Origin: UBA1141 sp963665155
GTDB lineage: Bacteria > Chloroflexota > Dehalococcoidia > Lucifugimonadales > UBA3495
NCBI GenBank assembly: GCA_963665155.2
Contig: OY761986.2
Span: 1,550,001 to 1,614,000 of the forward strand
Reading direction: 5' to 3'
DNA: 64,000 nt
A program made the translations under genes and the position numbers. Every line of letters begins with the position of its first letter. Positions within the stretch are counted from its first letter, which is position 1. Positions 15,557-25,013 of this stretch are shown one piece after another. A model generated the notes under the pieces. The model did not search any database. It was not told where the DNA came from and saw nothing but the letters and a program-made list of their open reading frames with translations.

Positions 15557-17608
15557 ATGACTGACTATGAGAAAACGAAGAAGCAGCTATTAGACGAACT
15601 TGAGTGGCAAAAGCAGCACTCCGAATCCCTCCACCAAGTCTCGAAACGCTTGGCCGGCGCCCACGGAACCGGCGAGGTGCTGGACCTGATCGTCAACGAG
15701 GCCGCCCGGCTCCTCGGTGCGAATGCTGCGTATATGCGGTTGTTGGAAGGAGAGGTTTTGGTGGCCAGCGCTGCCGCAAAATCCGCCACCGACTTCCTTG
15801 CGGAGCTTGCTGCTGCTAGGCCAACCAACGAAGTTGAAGTAGGAGTGAGTCTTACGGGCCATGTGATGGCCACCAAGGTGCCTCTGGTAATTGAAGACGG
15901 CGCAAATCAGGATGTGGTGTCCAAAGATACCAGCCATATCCGCCAAAAATACGAAATGCACGGGACCCCCGCCGTTCCACTACTGGCCAATGGCCGGCCC
16001 GTCGGCGTGCTTGTGGTGGTCGACAGGCGCAACCGCCGCTTCAACGATGATGAAGTGTCTCTCTTAGCCGCTTTCGCCGACCAAGCGTCGTGCGCTTTCG
16101 AAAAGGCGCGCCTGTTGCAAGACGCGGAACGGGAGAAAGAACGCTCTGACACCCTCTACCAGATCTCCAACAAGATGGCCAGCGCCCACGACACGGACGA
16201 AGTGCTGGACTTGATCGTGAACGAGGCGACCCGGCTTCTTGGCACAACCGGCGCATTGATCCGCTTGTTGGACGAAGGCAATCTGGTTCCCGCCGCCTCC
16301 ACGGAGTCCACAGCCAATTTTCTTGCAGAGGCCCTTGCCACTCGACCGGCCATTGGTGTTGAAGATGGGACAAACGTAGTGAGCCATGTGATGGCCACCA
16401 AGAAGCCGTTTGTGTCGGAGGACATCCAACAAGAAAAGTGGGTGAACACGGAAGCGCGTCGGATAATGCAAAATCATGATTTCCATGGCGCTGCGACAGT
16501 TCCCCTGGTGGCAAATGACCGGTCCATTGGCACGCTTTTGGTTGTGGACAGCCGCATCCGCCGATTCACCGAAGACGAGGTTTCCCTCTTGACCGCCTTC
16601 GCCGACCAAGCCTCGCTGGCTTTGGAGAAGGCACGGCTCTTGCGAGACGCGGAACGGGAGAAGGAGCGCTCTGACGCTCTCTATCAAATCTCCAACAAGC
16701 TGGCTGGCGCCCACGACACGGACGAAGTCCTAGACCTGATCGTGAACGAGGCTTCCCGCCTAGTCGGCTCGCCCTATATCATATTGCGGTTGTTGCAAGG
16801 AGACGTGTTGGTTCCACGCGCCGCAACCGAGTCCGCAGCAACTTATGCCTCTGAGGTTATTGCCTACAAAGTAGAAGAAGGGACCAACCTGACGGGCCAT
16901 GTGATGGCCACCAAGAAACCGTTGCTGGGTGAGGCCGCTAGGCAGATGCAACATCCGGAGTCGCAGCGGAGAATTCAGGAACTTGGGTTTTACGCAACCG
17001 CCGCGTTTCCTCTGGTGGCTGATGACCGGTCTATCGGCACGCTCAGCGTGGGCGACAGGCACGAGCGCAACCTCAGTGATGACGAAGTTTCCCTATTAGC
17101 CGCCTTCGCCGACCAGGCAGCGCTGGCCTTGGAGAAAGCGCGGCTCCTATACGAGGCGGAGCGGGAGAGAGAGCGCTCGGACGCCCTCTACCAAATTTCC
17201 AACCGGCTAGCCGGCATCCACGACACCGATGAAGTGCTGGACCTGATCGTGAACGAGGCTTCCCGCCTAGTCGGCTCGCCCTATATCATATTGCGGTTGT
17301 TGCAAGGGGACACGCTGGTTCCACGCGCCGCAACGGAATCCGCAGCGGATTATGCCACTGGGGTCATCCCAGTCCAAAAAGTAGAAGAAGGGGTCAGCCC
17401 GGCGGGCCATGTGATGGCCACCAAGAAACCGTTGCTGGGCGAGGCCGTTAGGCAGATGATCCATCCGGAGTCGCGGCGGAGAGTTCAGGAACTTGGGTTT
17501 CACGCAACCGCCTCCTTTCCTCTAGTGGCAAATGACCGGTCTATTGGCACCCTCAGCGTGGCCGACAGGCACGAACGGAACCTTACCGAGGACGAAGTTT
17601 ACTGCTAG
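15557..17608 (+). CDS. Multi-GAF sensor histidine kinase, N-terminal part (frameshifted)
   Basis: A 683-residue frame with four consecutive GAF modules of about 165 residues. Each begins with a helix such as ERSDALYQISNKLAGAHDTDEVLDLIVNEASRLVG and ends DDEVSLLAAFADQAALALEKARLL. GAF domains bind small ligands or chromophores and pass signals to a kinase. The frame ends at TAG within the fourth module: GACGAAGTTT is followed by ACTGCTAGCT, where sister modules read TTTCCCTATTAGCC or CTTCACTGCTAGCC. One missing base (about 17600) accounts for this. Restoring it joins the frame to the next gene, giving a 1667-residue cytoplasmic kinase. No membrane segment or signal peptide. Confidence 0.88.
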   Translation: MTDYEKTKKQLLDELEWQKQHSESLHQVSKRLAGAHGTGEVLDLIVNEAARLLGANAAYMRLLEGEVLVASAAAKSATDFLAELAAARPTNEVEVGVSLTGHVMATKVPLVIEDGANQDVVSKDTSHIRQKYEMHGTPAVPLLANGRPVGVLVVVDRRNRRFNDDEVSLLAAFADQASCAFEKARLLQDAEREKERSDTLYQISNKMASAHDTDEVLDLIVNEATRLLGTTGALIRLLDEGNLVPAASTESTANFLAEALATRPAIGVEDGTNVVSHVMATKKPFVSEDIQQEKWVNTEARRIMQNHDFHGAATVPLVANDRSIGTLLVVDSRIRRFTEDEVSLLTAFADQASLALEKARLLRDAEREKERSDALYQISNKLAGAHDTDEVLDLIVNEASRLVGSPYIILRLLQGDVLVPRAATESAATYASEVIAYKVEEGTNLTGHVMATKKPLLGEAARQMQHPESQRRIQELGFYATAAFPLVADDRSIGTLSVGDRHERNLSDDEVSLLAAFADQAALALEKARLLYEAERERERSDALYQISNRLAGIHDTDEVLDLIVNEASRLVGSPYIILRLLQGDTLVPRAATESAADYATGVIPVQKVEEGVSPAGHVMATKKPLLGEAVRQMIHPESRRRVQELGFHATASFPLVANDRSIGTLSVADRHERNLTEDEVYC

Positions 17609-17655
17609 CTGCCTTCGCCGACCAGGCAGCGCTAGCCTTAGAGAAGGCGCGGCTC

Positions 17656-20559
17656 TTGCAAGAAGCGGAACGGGAGCGAGCGCGTTCGGACGCCCTTTAC
17701 CAAATTTCCAACCGGCTGGCTGGGGCCCACGATACGGACGAAGTCCTAGACCTGATCGTGAACGAGGCTTCCCGCCTAGTCGGCTCGCCTTATATCATCT
17801 TGCGGTTGTTGCAAGGGGACGTGTTGGTTCCACGCGCCGCAACGGAACCCGCAGCGGATTTTGCCTCTAAGGTTCCAGTTTACAAAGTGGAAGAAGGCAC
17901 GAGCGTTTCGGGCCATGTGATGGCCACCAAACAACCGTTGCTGGGCGAGGCAAGTAGGCAGATGGCAACTCCCGAGACGCTAAGGAGACTCCAGGAACAT
18001 GGATTTTACGGAACCGCCGTCTTTCCCTTGTTGGCAGAAGACCGGTCTATTGGCACACTTAGTATTGGGGACAGGCACGAACGCAACCTTACTGACGATG
18101 AAGCTTCACTGCTAGCCGCCTTCGCCGACCAAGCCTCGCTGGCCTTGGAGAAAGCTCGCTACTTGCAGGAAGCTGAGACACGGGAGCGGCAGGCAGCACA
18201 ACTTTACGAGATTACCACCCAGCTGGCCTCCAGCCCTGATATGGACAGTGTGCTTGACCTGATTACAGCCCATGGGGTGGACCTGTTTGGTTGCGATGCC
18301 GCCGCCATCATGAGGTATGACCAGGACAAAGGCGGTTTGGTCATTGCCAAGCAAATCAACGTTCCAGCCGGGCTGGTGGAAAGTCAGTTATTGAGACCGG
18401 GAGACGGGGTCGCCGGGCAGGCCTTTCAGCAGCAGCGCCCCGTGTGGAGCGAGGACAGGTTGACCGATGGGGCGGTGACCTATTCCGACCCAGCAACCGA
18501 GTCTGCCATTGAGGCTGCAGGACCTCGGGCCGTATTGGCGGTGCCCGTCGCAATCCGAGGCCAACTTTATGGGACCTTGCTAATCTACTACCTGGAGCCA
18601 CACGACTTTACTCAAGGCCAAATCCAGTTACTCCAGACACTAGCCGACAGCCCTGCCGTGGCCATCGGCAATGCTCGCTTTACCGACGAAACCCAGCAGG
18701 CCAGGGAAGATGCCGAGGCCAGAGAGCGGCAAACAGCCCAACTCTACGAAGTGACTGCCGAACTGGCCTTCAACCACGACTTGGACAGCGTCCTTAACTT
18801 GATTACACAGCAGGCGGTCGACCTCATGAGTGGCAGAGCGGGAATGATCATGACGTTCGACGAAGATCGCGGCGGCCTCGGTGTGGCCACCATGCACGGT
18901 CTTGAGCCAGATTGGGAGAATGCGTTTCTGCGCCCGGGTGAAGGGACAGCGGGTCGCGCTTTTCAGCAGAGGAAGGTGGCGTGGTCCGATGACCTTCTGA
19001 ACGACCCCGCTGTGTCAATTTCCGATGCCGAAACCAACAGGCTCGCCGCGGACCTGGTTTTAGATTGGAGCGTGCTTAGAAATTTAACCGCTCCTATCAT
19101 GATGCGGAACGAGGTCTATGGGATTCTGGGAGTATTGTACGATAAACAGAGAGGGTTCTCGGAAGCAGACATTAACCTAATCCAGACCTTGGCCGACAGT
19201 GCCGCCGTGGCCATAAGCAACGCCCAATTTATCGACGAGACCCAGCAGGCCAGGGAAGACGCCGGGGCACGGGAGCGGCGAACGGCCCAGCTTTACGAAG
19301 TGACTGCCCAACTGGCCTCAAACCACGACCTGGACAGCGTCCTTAACTTGATAACCCGGCATGCGGTCGACCTCATGAGTGGCAGAGCGGGCATGATCAT
19401 GAAGTTCGACGAAGACCGCGGCGGCCTCGGTGTCGCCACCATGCACGGTCTTGAACCAGGATTTAAGAACTTGTTCATACGGCCGGGTGAAGGGATTAGT
19501 GGTAAAGCTTTTCAAGAGCGACGAATAGTTTGGACCGATGACCGGATAAACGACCCCTCGTTACATGTCTATGATACCGAAACTAACAGGGTCATCGCGG
19601 CTCTGGCTTCAGATTGGGGGGTAATTGGAACTGTAGCCGCGCCGATAATCATTCGGAGCGAGGTTTATGGGATTCTAGGAGTGTCGTTCCTTGAACACCG
19701 GGGGATCTCTGACGAAGAAATTAACCTGATGCAGTCCCTTGCCGACAGCGCCGCCGTGGCAATCATCAACGCCCAGTTCATCGACGAGACCCAGCAAGCC
19801 AGGGAAGACGCCGAGGAAGCCAACCGAACCAAAAGCAAGTTCCTGGCCAACATGAGCCACGAATTACGCACTCCCCTCAATGCCATCATCGGCTACAGCG
19901 AGATGCTCCAAGAGGAAGGAGCCGACCTGGGCAACGACGACTTCGGTCCTGACTTGGAACGCATCAACGGCGCGGGCAAACATTTGTTGGGCTTGATCAA
20001 CGATGTCTTGGACATCTCAAAGATCGAAGCTGGCGCAATGGACATATATCTGGAGACTTTCCCTGTCGCAACAATGATTCAAGACGTGCAGGCCACGATT
20101 CAGCCACTGGTGGAGAAGAATGCCAATACGTTAGCGATTGATTGTCCTGACTCGGTCGGTTCGATCCATTCGGATGTGACCAAAGTAAGACAAGGGCTAT
20201 TGAATTTGCTTAGCAACGCCAGCAAGTTCACCGAACAAGGGACGATTTCATTAAAAATTAGTCGGGTTGGCGAAGCGGGCGAAGAATGGATCAATTTTGC
20301 TGTTTCCGACACCGGCATAGGCATGACCGACGAACAAATGGGACACCTTTTTCAGGCTTTCTCGCAAGCGGAATCTTCCACAAGTCGCCGGTTCGGCGGC
20401 ACCGGGCTGGGGCTAGCCATCACCAAGCATTTTTGCCAGATGATGGGCGGCGAAGTCTTTGTGGAAAGTGAAGCTGGGATAGGGTCGACCTTTACTATGA
20501 GGTTGCCAGCAGTAGTGCCGGACATTCCCGGAACGCCGGTTAATCCCCTAGTGACCTAA
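17656..20559 (+). CDS. Multi-GAF sensor histidine kinase, C-terminal part with kinase core
   Basis: A 967-residue frame, the continuation of the gene starting at 15557 after a one-base deletion. It holds four more GAF modules: one of the first type, then three of a second type (ERQTAQLYEVTAELAFNHDLDSVLNLI, GRAGMIMTFDEDRGGLGVATMHG). Then comes a HisKA domain with the phospho-acceptor His at about residue 735 (FLANMSHELRTPLNAIIGYSEM). The ATPase domain has an N-box (LLNLLSNASKF), G1 (SDTGIGM), F (FQAFSQAE) and G2 (GGTGLGLAI). No receiver domain follows. The TTG start at 17656 is only the first usable codon after the shift and probably not a real start. Its cognate regulator is not adjacent. Confidence 0.88.
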   Translation: MQEAERERARSDALYQISNRLAGAHDTDEVLDLIVNEASRLVGSPYIILRLLQGDVLVPRAATEPAADFASKVPVYKVEEGTSVSGHVMATKQPLLGEASRQMATPETLRRLQEHGFYGTAVFPLLAEDRSIGTLSIGDRHERNLTDDEASLLAAFADQASLALEKARYLQEAETRERQAAQLYEITTQLASSPDMDSVLDLITAHGVDLFGCDAAAIMRYDQDKGGLVIAKQINVPAGLVESQLLRPGDGVAGQAFQQQRPVWSEDRLTDGAVTYSDPATESAIEAAGPRAVLAVPVAIRGQLYGTLLIYYLEPHDFTQGQIQLLQTLADSPAVAIGNARFTDETQQAREDAEARERQTAQLYEVTAELAFNHDLDSVLNLITQQAVDLMSGRAGMIMTFDEDRGGLGVATMHGLEPDWENAFLRPGEGTAGRAFQQRKVAWSDDLLNDPAVSISDAETNRLAADLVLDWSVLRNLTAPIMMRNEVYGILGVLYDKQRGFSEADINLIQTLADSAAVAISNAQFIDETQQAREDAGARERRTAQLYEVTAQLASNHDLDSVLNLITRHAVDLMSGRAGMIMKFDEDRGGLGVATMHGLEPGFKNLFIRPGEGISGKAFQERRIVWTDDRINDPSLHVYDTETNRVIAALASDWGVIGTVAAPIIIRSEVYGILGVSFLEHRGISDEEINLMQSLADSAAVAIINAQFIDETQQAREDAEEANRTKSKFLANMSHELRTPLNAIIGYSEMLQEEGADLGNDDFGPDLERINGAGKHLLGLINDVLDISKIEAGAMDIYLETFPVATMIQDVQATIQPLVEKNANTLAIDCPDSVGSIHSDVTKVRQGLLNLLSNASKFTEQGTISLKISRVGEAGEEWINFAVSDTGIGMTDEQMGHLFQAFSQAESSTSRRFGGTGLGLAITKHFCQMMGGEVFVESEAGIGSTFTMRLPAVVPDIPGTPVNPLVT

Positions 20560-20655
20560 TTAAGAGTCATTCAAGCGTACTCTTTCCTGACGGTCGATAA
20601 CCCTGAATTGAACCAGGAAATACCGACATGGCGCTTGAAACTTCAATAATGAACC

Positions 20656-20697
20656 AAAAAGAGGCAAGCGCTCCTGGAATTTCCCCGAACGCTTGCC
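20656..20697 (-). terminator. Terminator for the VOC-family gene
   Basis: GGCAAGCG (20663-20670) pairs with CGCTTGCC (20690-20697). Read on the minus strand the stem is followed by TCTTTTTGG. It lies about 110 bases beyond the stop of the gene at 20808. Confidence 0.6.
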
Positions 20698-20807
20698 CCT
20701 GATATTCTTGGTGAACAACGGTCGATGTATCGAGATTGTTTCTGACTTCCCTTAGGAACGCATGTGGGTCATGTCAGCGTACAATCCCGTGTGTCGGACC
20801 CAATTTG

Positions 20808-21269
20808 TTAGTCCGCCGAAGTCGCCTCCAATTCAAGAGGGGCACGTCCGGCCCGGCCTGCACGCATAAAATCGATGCCTTCTTCAACGGTCATAGTTTC
20901 GCAGTAAATCTCTAGCCGGTTGCCGTCCGGGTCGAAGAAGTAAACGCTCTGGGATAGGCCGTGGTCCGTGGTGAAATCTATCTCCACGCCCTTGCCCTTC
21001 ATCCTCTGGTACAGTTCTTTCAATTCATCCAAACCGCCTTCGATCTGCATTGCGGTGTGGCTGATACCCGTGCTGCCCAGCTTTGCGTTCTCGGGGCCCT
21101 TCACAACGGCTATATCATGGTGTTGGCTGCCAAAGGACAGGAATGCCATCTGACCCTTGTCGTTATAGTGCATGATCTCCATGCCTAAAACGTCGGCATA
21201 CCACTTCGCAGACGCCTCAGGGTCACTAACGGCCAGCACCACGTGTCCGACTTTGTTGACTTTTACCAT
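20808..21269 (-). CDS. VOC (glyoxalase/dioxygenase-fold) family protein
   Basis: A 153-residue protein from the ATG at 21269, which has AAGGAGAG 5 bases upstream; a longer reading from 21302 is less likely. It has two beta-alpha-beta-beta-beta units: VGHVVLAVSDPEASAKWYADVLGMEIMH and the second half with DHGLSQSVYFFDPDGNRLEIYCE. Likely metal ligands are His (VGHVVL), His (SHTAMQ) and Glu (LEIYCE), as in glyoxalase I and extradiol dioxygenases. Substrate cannot be assigned. It stands alone. Confidence 0.82.
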   Translation of the reverse strand: MVKVNKVGHVVLAVSDPEASAKWYADVLGMEIMHYNDKGQMAFLSFGSQHHDIAVVKGPENAKLGSTGISHTAMQIEGGLDELKELYQRMKGKGVEIDFTTDHGLSQSVYFFDPDGNRLEIYCETMTVEEGIDFMRAGRAGRAPLELEATSAD

Positions 21270-21476
21270 ATCGACTCTCCTTACGCTTGTGATCTTATAC
21301 AAGATAGTCTAGGACTACCTCTTAACCCTGTCAATTCAGTCAAACCCGATCAAAGCACGAAGGAAATCCGCTGTAGGAAGCTCCCTCAGAGGATATTCCC
21401 AACCATCGGCTGTAAGCCCTCCGGAATCCACGATACATTGGTCCCATTTTTGGGGAACACGGGGTTTGCCCTAGTT

Positions 21477-22268
21477 TCAAACACGGCCCTTCACCGCCCA
21501 AGCCCTGGCAGCGAGGAGTATTTCGCCGTCCGGGCCGGTTGGCAATTTGGCACGTATCGCCTCTTTTATCTGGTTGCGCAAACCCTCTTCCAGCGACATG
21601 CAGTATCTAGGGGCCGAACCCGTGCCTCCGAGGAAAGGCGTCCAGTAGTCATCGAAATCAACGAAGGGGGTCGGGATATCGATCGGAGTTGTCTCCACCG
21701 TCTTCAGACCGGCTGTGGAGAAAGCATCGGCCAAAGGTTGGGGACGGCATATCGGAGCATTCACGCCGTCGTCAAAAGCCTCCGAACCCGGGTCGAACTC
21801 TCTTGCCGTCTCGAAGAAGTAGCGCATGATCTGCATGTGCCCGGCGTAGTCCCAAACGTACAGTGCGACTGTGCCTCCAGGGCGGACAACCCGGACCATT
21901 TCGGAGATGGCTTTGGCCTTGTCGGCCACGAAATTCAAGACCCGGCCGCAGACCGCAAAATCCTGTGAGCTATCGGGTAATTCCAGATTGACAGCGGTTC
22001 CCACCCGAAAATCAGCATTCTCCAGACGCCCTCCGGCGAACGAAATGAATCCTTCGGAAGGGTCGATGCCGATCAATTTAGAGGGCGCGCACAACCTGGC
22101 GATCTGCGAAGTGACTTCTCCGGTCCCGCATCCAATATCGATCCAGTCCTTTTGCGGTGGGGCATCAAGCCAGGCCATAAATAATGGTGCAACCTTCCGA
22201 CTCCAGCGTCCCATGTATTGCTCATAAGATTCGGTTGCGCTCCAAAGGTTTGGTTTTTCGTCAGCCAT
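21477..22268 (-). CDS. Class I SAM-dependent methyltransferase
   Basis: A 263-residue protein with the Rossmann methyltransferase motifs: motif I WIDIGCGTGEVTSQIA (about 42-57), acidic loop LIGIDPSEGFI, post-II FRVGTAVNLELPDSSQDFAVCGRVLNFV, and post-III VRPGGTVALYVWDY. It should transfer a methyl group from SAM to a small molecule, not identifiable here. AGGAG is just upstream of the ATG. It is divergent from a second methyltransferase of the same general class at 22494, which may point to a paired or duplicated function. Confidence 0.85.
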   Translation of the reverse strand: MADEKPNLWSATESYEQYMGRWSRKVAPLFMAWLDAPPQKDWIDIGCGTGEVTSQIARLCAPSKLIGIDPSEGFISFAGGRLENADFRVGTAVNLELPDSSQDFAVCGRVLNFVADKAKAISEMVRVVRPGGTVALYVWDYAGHMQIMRYFFETAREFDPGSEAFDDGVNAPICRPQPLADAFSTAGLKTVETTPIDIPTPFVDFDDYWTPFLGGTGSAPRYCMSLEEGLRNQIKEAIRAKLPTGPDGEILLAARAWAVKGRV

Positions 22269-22493
22269 TGACTCCTACTATTTTCCGACTATTTTCCGAA
22301 GGTCGAAATTATCAGGGCTGGGACCGGGCAAAGCATCGCTCAATAATAGCACTGTGGGAATTTTCGGTCAGGCCGGCATCGAGCGTGGCCGTTGCTATCT
22401 CAATTTTGTCGAATTTATTGTTGGAGAGTAAACTGATTCCGATGTGAGGACAAAATCACGGTTCGCCGCTGCTTTACTTTAGAGAGGTAATAA

Positions 22494-23306
22494 ATGACCG
22501 AAAGCCACAAGCTGTTCGCAGGGTCGATACCGGAAATATATGACACCTATCTGGTGCCTTTAATTTTCGAGGCCTATGCCAAGGACATTGCGGAACGCAC
22601 TGCCGCACTTGGGCCGAGGATCGTGCTGGAGACGGCTGCGGGTAGCGGTGTTGTGACCCGGGCCCTGGCTCCCCGCCTGGCTGCCGACGCCCGATACGTC
22701 GTGACGGACCTCAACTGGGATATGATGGAGTATGCGGAAAGAAGGCAAGGCCCGGACGACAGAATGGCCTGGCGCCAAGCCGACGCATTGCGATTGCCCT
22801 TCAACGACGCTTCGTTCGATGCTGTGGTTTGCCAGTTTGCGGTTATGTTTTTCCCGGACAAGGTCGCTGGCTATTCCGAGACGAGACGGGTGCTCCGGCA
22901 GGGTGGCAGCTTTCTCTTCAACGTCTGGGACGAGATCGAAGCTAACGAGTTTGCGCAGATCGTTACGGAAGCGGCCGCGGCGGTTTTTCCTGATGAACCT
23001 CCGCAGTTTCTCGCCCGGACTCCCCACGGGTATCATAATGTGGATTTGATTCGGGATGACCTGGCTAAAGCCGGGTTCTCCCAGGTATCGATTACCACGA
23101 TTCAAGAATCAAGTTATGCGGCATCCGCTCGTGATGTCGCCATAGCATATTGGCAGGGCACGCCTTTACGAAACGAGATTGAAGCTCGGGACGCAACTCT
23201 TCTAGACCTTGTCACCGACTTAGCAACGGAAGCCATAGCAGCCCGTTTTAGCAATGGACCGGTAGCGGGGAAGATTCGAGCACACGTCGTCGTAGCGGCA
23301 GTCTGA
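22494..23306 (+). CDS. Class I SAM-dependent methyltransferase
   Basis: A 270-residue protein with motif I IVLETAAGSGVVTRALA, acidic loop YVVTDLNWDMMEYA, RQADALRLPFNDASFDAVVCQFAVMFFPD and VLRQGGSFLFNVWDE. This order is typical of UbiE/Methyltransf_11-type enzymes. GAGAGG lies about 7 bases before the ATG. Not closely similar to the divergent neighbour at 21477 outside the SAM-binding motifs. It lies 30 bases from the end of the disrupted P-II gene on the other strand, so the two are convergent. Confidence 0.86.
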   Translation: MTESHKLFAGSIPEIYDTYLVPLIFEAYAKDIAERTAALGPRIVLETAAGSGVVTRALAPRLAADARYVVTDLNWDMMEYAERRQGPDDRMAWRQADALRLPFNDASFDAVVCQFAVMFFPDKVAGYSETRRVLRQGGSFLFNVWDEIEANEFAQIVTEAAAAVFPDEPPQFLARTPHGYHNVDLIRDDLAKAGFSQVSITTIQESSYAASARDVAIAYWQGTPLRNEIEARDATLLDLVTDLATEAIAARFSNGPVAGKIRAHVVVAAV

Positions 23307-23336
23307 TAGGGCGGCAAGTAACAACCGCGGAGAGGC

Positions 23337-23555
23337 TTACAGTTCCTGACTCCCAGTCCGGATGGTGTAAGCAGTTTCCACAAGCGTGACAAACATTTTT
23401 CCGTCGCCCGGGTAACTTGTGAATGCAGCCTCTCGGATGGTCTCGAGCACCGGTTCCAGATCATCGTCTTCCACGACAACCAGAATCATAGACTTGGCTA
23501 ATTCGTCGTAAAGCTGCCCGCCAACCTGGATACCCTGTTGTTTACCACGCCCTAG
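23337..23555 (-). pseudogene. NifI1-like P-II signalling protein, 3' part, separated by IS insertion
   Basis: It encodes the last 71 residues of a P-II family protein: GRGKQQGIQVGGQLYDELAK (T-loop region), then SMILVVVEDDD, then PGDGKMFVT and the C-terminal AYTIRTGSQEL. The first 34 residues are 3.3 kb away at 26879-26981. Joining the two parts at a single CTAG gives 318 bases and an unbroken 105-residue protein reading TKWDVL-GRGKQQG across the joint. The sequence style (short T-loop, RTGSQEL end) resembles NifI1 rather than GlnB. Upstream of the CTAG the frame runs on into IS sequence and is meaningless. Confidence 0.88.
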
Positions 23556-25013
23556 TATTACAACGTCAGTTAGTTTGATAGGATGACTGTGTAGCTGGAG
23601 AGGGAATAGGCGGGTGAGGTGGGGATGTGGATGCGGCAGCTTTCGAGCAGGTGTACGGGTCATTTCGGGATTTTCACGCTTACTTCGCGCCGCTGTTTGG
23701 CCGCCGGGAGACGCGGGAGCACAGCGGTCATTATCTCCAGGCCCTGCTGGTACAGTCTGGGGAGCGGCGCAACGCTGAGAACCTGTCGGAGACGGTTCCG
23801 GGGTCAGCCCGAGGGATGCAGCGGTTTCTCACCGATTCTCCCTGGGACGATGAGGTGATTATAGGACGGCTGCAGGAGTACCTGGGAACCCGGCTGGAGC
23901 ATCCGGAAGGGGTGTGGGTGCTGGACGGCAGCGACTTTCCCAAGCAGGGGAGGAAGTCGGTGGGAGTGGCCCGGCAGTACTGCGGGAGGCTGGGGAAGGT
24001 GGCCAACTGCCAGGCGGGGATGTTCCTGGCCTATGTCAGCCCGTTGGGACGGGCATTGGTGGACAAGGGGCTGTATCTGCCCGAGAGTTGGACCTCGGAC
24101 AAAGACCGGTGTGAGGCGGCGGGTGTGCCGGAGGATAGGCAGGGCTACCGGTCCAAGACGGAGTTGGCCTTGGAGATGGTGGGGCGGGCACAGGAGCGGG
24201 GCCACCTGAAGGCTGGATGGGTCGCGGCGGACGACGCCTTCGGGATGTCGCCGTCCTTCCGGGAGGGCCTGGCGGCCTTGGGGATGTGGTACGTGCTGGA
24301 CGTTCCGTCCGGCTTTACGGTGTGGCCGCCGGAGCCTGCCTGGACCAGTGCGGAGTATCAGGGATTCGGGCGTCCCCGCAAACCCAGGCTGCGAGACGGT
24401 CAGCGCCGGACCATGGAGCAGCGCAGCGACGAGTTGCCGGAGGAGGCCTGGCGTGAGATTACGGTGGCCGAGGGAAGCCAGGGGCCACGCAGCTACCTTT
24501 TCAGCGCCCAGAGGGTGCGACCGACCAGCAGGCGCAAGCCCGGCGAAATCCACTGGGCCGTCTACCGCCGGAACCGGGACGGCAGCGAACCCCGCTACTA
24601 CCTGTCCAATGCTCCGGAGGATACCCCGTTGGAGACCCTGGCATACGTGGGAGGCTCCCGTTGGCGTATAGAAACGGAGTTTGAGACGGAGAAAAGCGAC
24701 GTAGGCCTGGACGAGTACGAGACCCGCACCTGGGCTGGCTGGCATCACCACGTGGCCCTGTGCCTGCTGGGCGGAGCTTTTCTGCTGAGCCTGCAACAGG
24801 CTTGGGGGGAAAAAGATGCCCCGGATCACGAGGCCGCAGGTCTACCGGGTGGTGCGGGAAATGCTGCCCCGGGAACGGTTCGGGCCAACCGAGTTGCTGC
24901 GGTGGCTTGAGGATACGCAGGACAGTAACGAACGGGCCAAACGCTCCCATGCCAAGCGCCGCGCCGCCATGCGGGCATCACCCCACATCCCTCCCTGAAC
25001 TAACGTTGTAATA
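23556..25013 (+). mobile_element. IS701-like insertion sequence
   Basis: About 1,458 bases with terminal inverted repeats TATTACAACGTCAGTTAG (left) and TATTACAACGTTAGTTCAG (right, reverse complement). It is bounded on both sides by CTAG (23552-23555 and 25014-25017), which fits the YTAR 4-base target duplication known for the IS701 family. It carries one transposase gene on the plus strand. The right CTAG is shared with the adjoining IS1182-like element. Confidence 0.85.
23627..24910 (+). CDS. IS701-family transposase (frameshifted near the C-terminus)
   Basis: A 427-residue DDE transposase. Recognisable IS701 segments: GVWVLDGSDFPKQGRKSVGVARQYCGRLGKVANCQ (first Asp), GWVAADDAFGMSPSFREGL (second), and WRIETEFETEKSDVGLDEYETRTW (catalytic Glu region). 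The GTG start has GAGGTGGGG upstream. In the G6A5 run at about 24804-24814 the frame slips. After it, the +1 frame encodes the expected family tail (MPRITRPQVYRVVREMLP and so on) to 24998, whereas the written frame ends in unrelated sequence at 24910. This is either an inactivating indel or, less likely, programmed shifting. Product would act only on its own IS ends. Confidence 0.88.
   Translation: MDAAAFEQVYGSFRDFHAYFAPLFGRRETREHSGHYLQALLVQSGERRNAENLSETVPGSARGMQRFLTDSPWDDEVIIGRLQEYLGTRLEHPEGVWVLDGSDFPKQGRKSVGVARQYCGRLGKVANCQAGMFLAYVSPLGRALVDKGLYLPESWTSDKDRCEAAGVPEDRQGYRSKTELALEMVGRAQERGHLKAGWVAADDAFGMSPSFREGLAALGMWYVLDVPSGFTVWPPEPAWTSAEYQGFGRPRKPRLRDGQRRTMEQRSDELPEEAWREITVAEGSQGPRSYLFSAQRVRPTSRRKPGEIHWAVYRRNRDGSEPRYYLSNAPEDTPLETLAYVGGSRWRIETEFETEKSDVGLDEYETRTWAGWHHHVALCLLGGAFLLSLQQAWGEKDAPDHEAAGLPGGAGNAAPGTVRANRVAAVA

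Noticed and set aside
17656..17658. TTG as a genuine start for a separate second kinase
   Set aside because: The upstream sequence continues the same GAF module in the other frame; a one-base deletion explains the break better.
23804..24829. A 341-codon reverse frame inside the IS701-like element
   Set aside because: It is antisense to a clear transposase and Pro/His/Gln-rich, as expected of an antisense shadow in GC-rich DNA.
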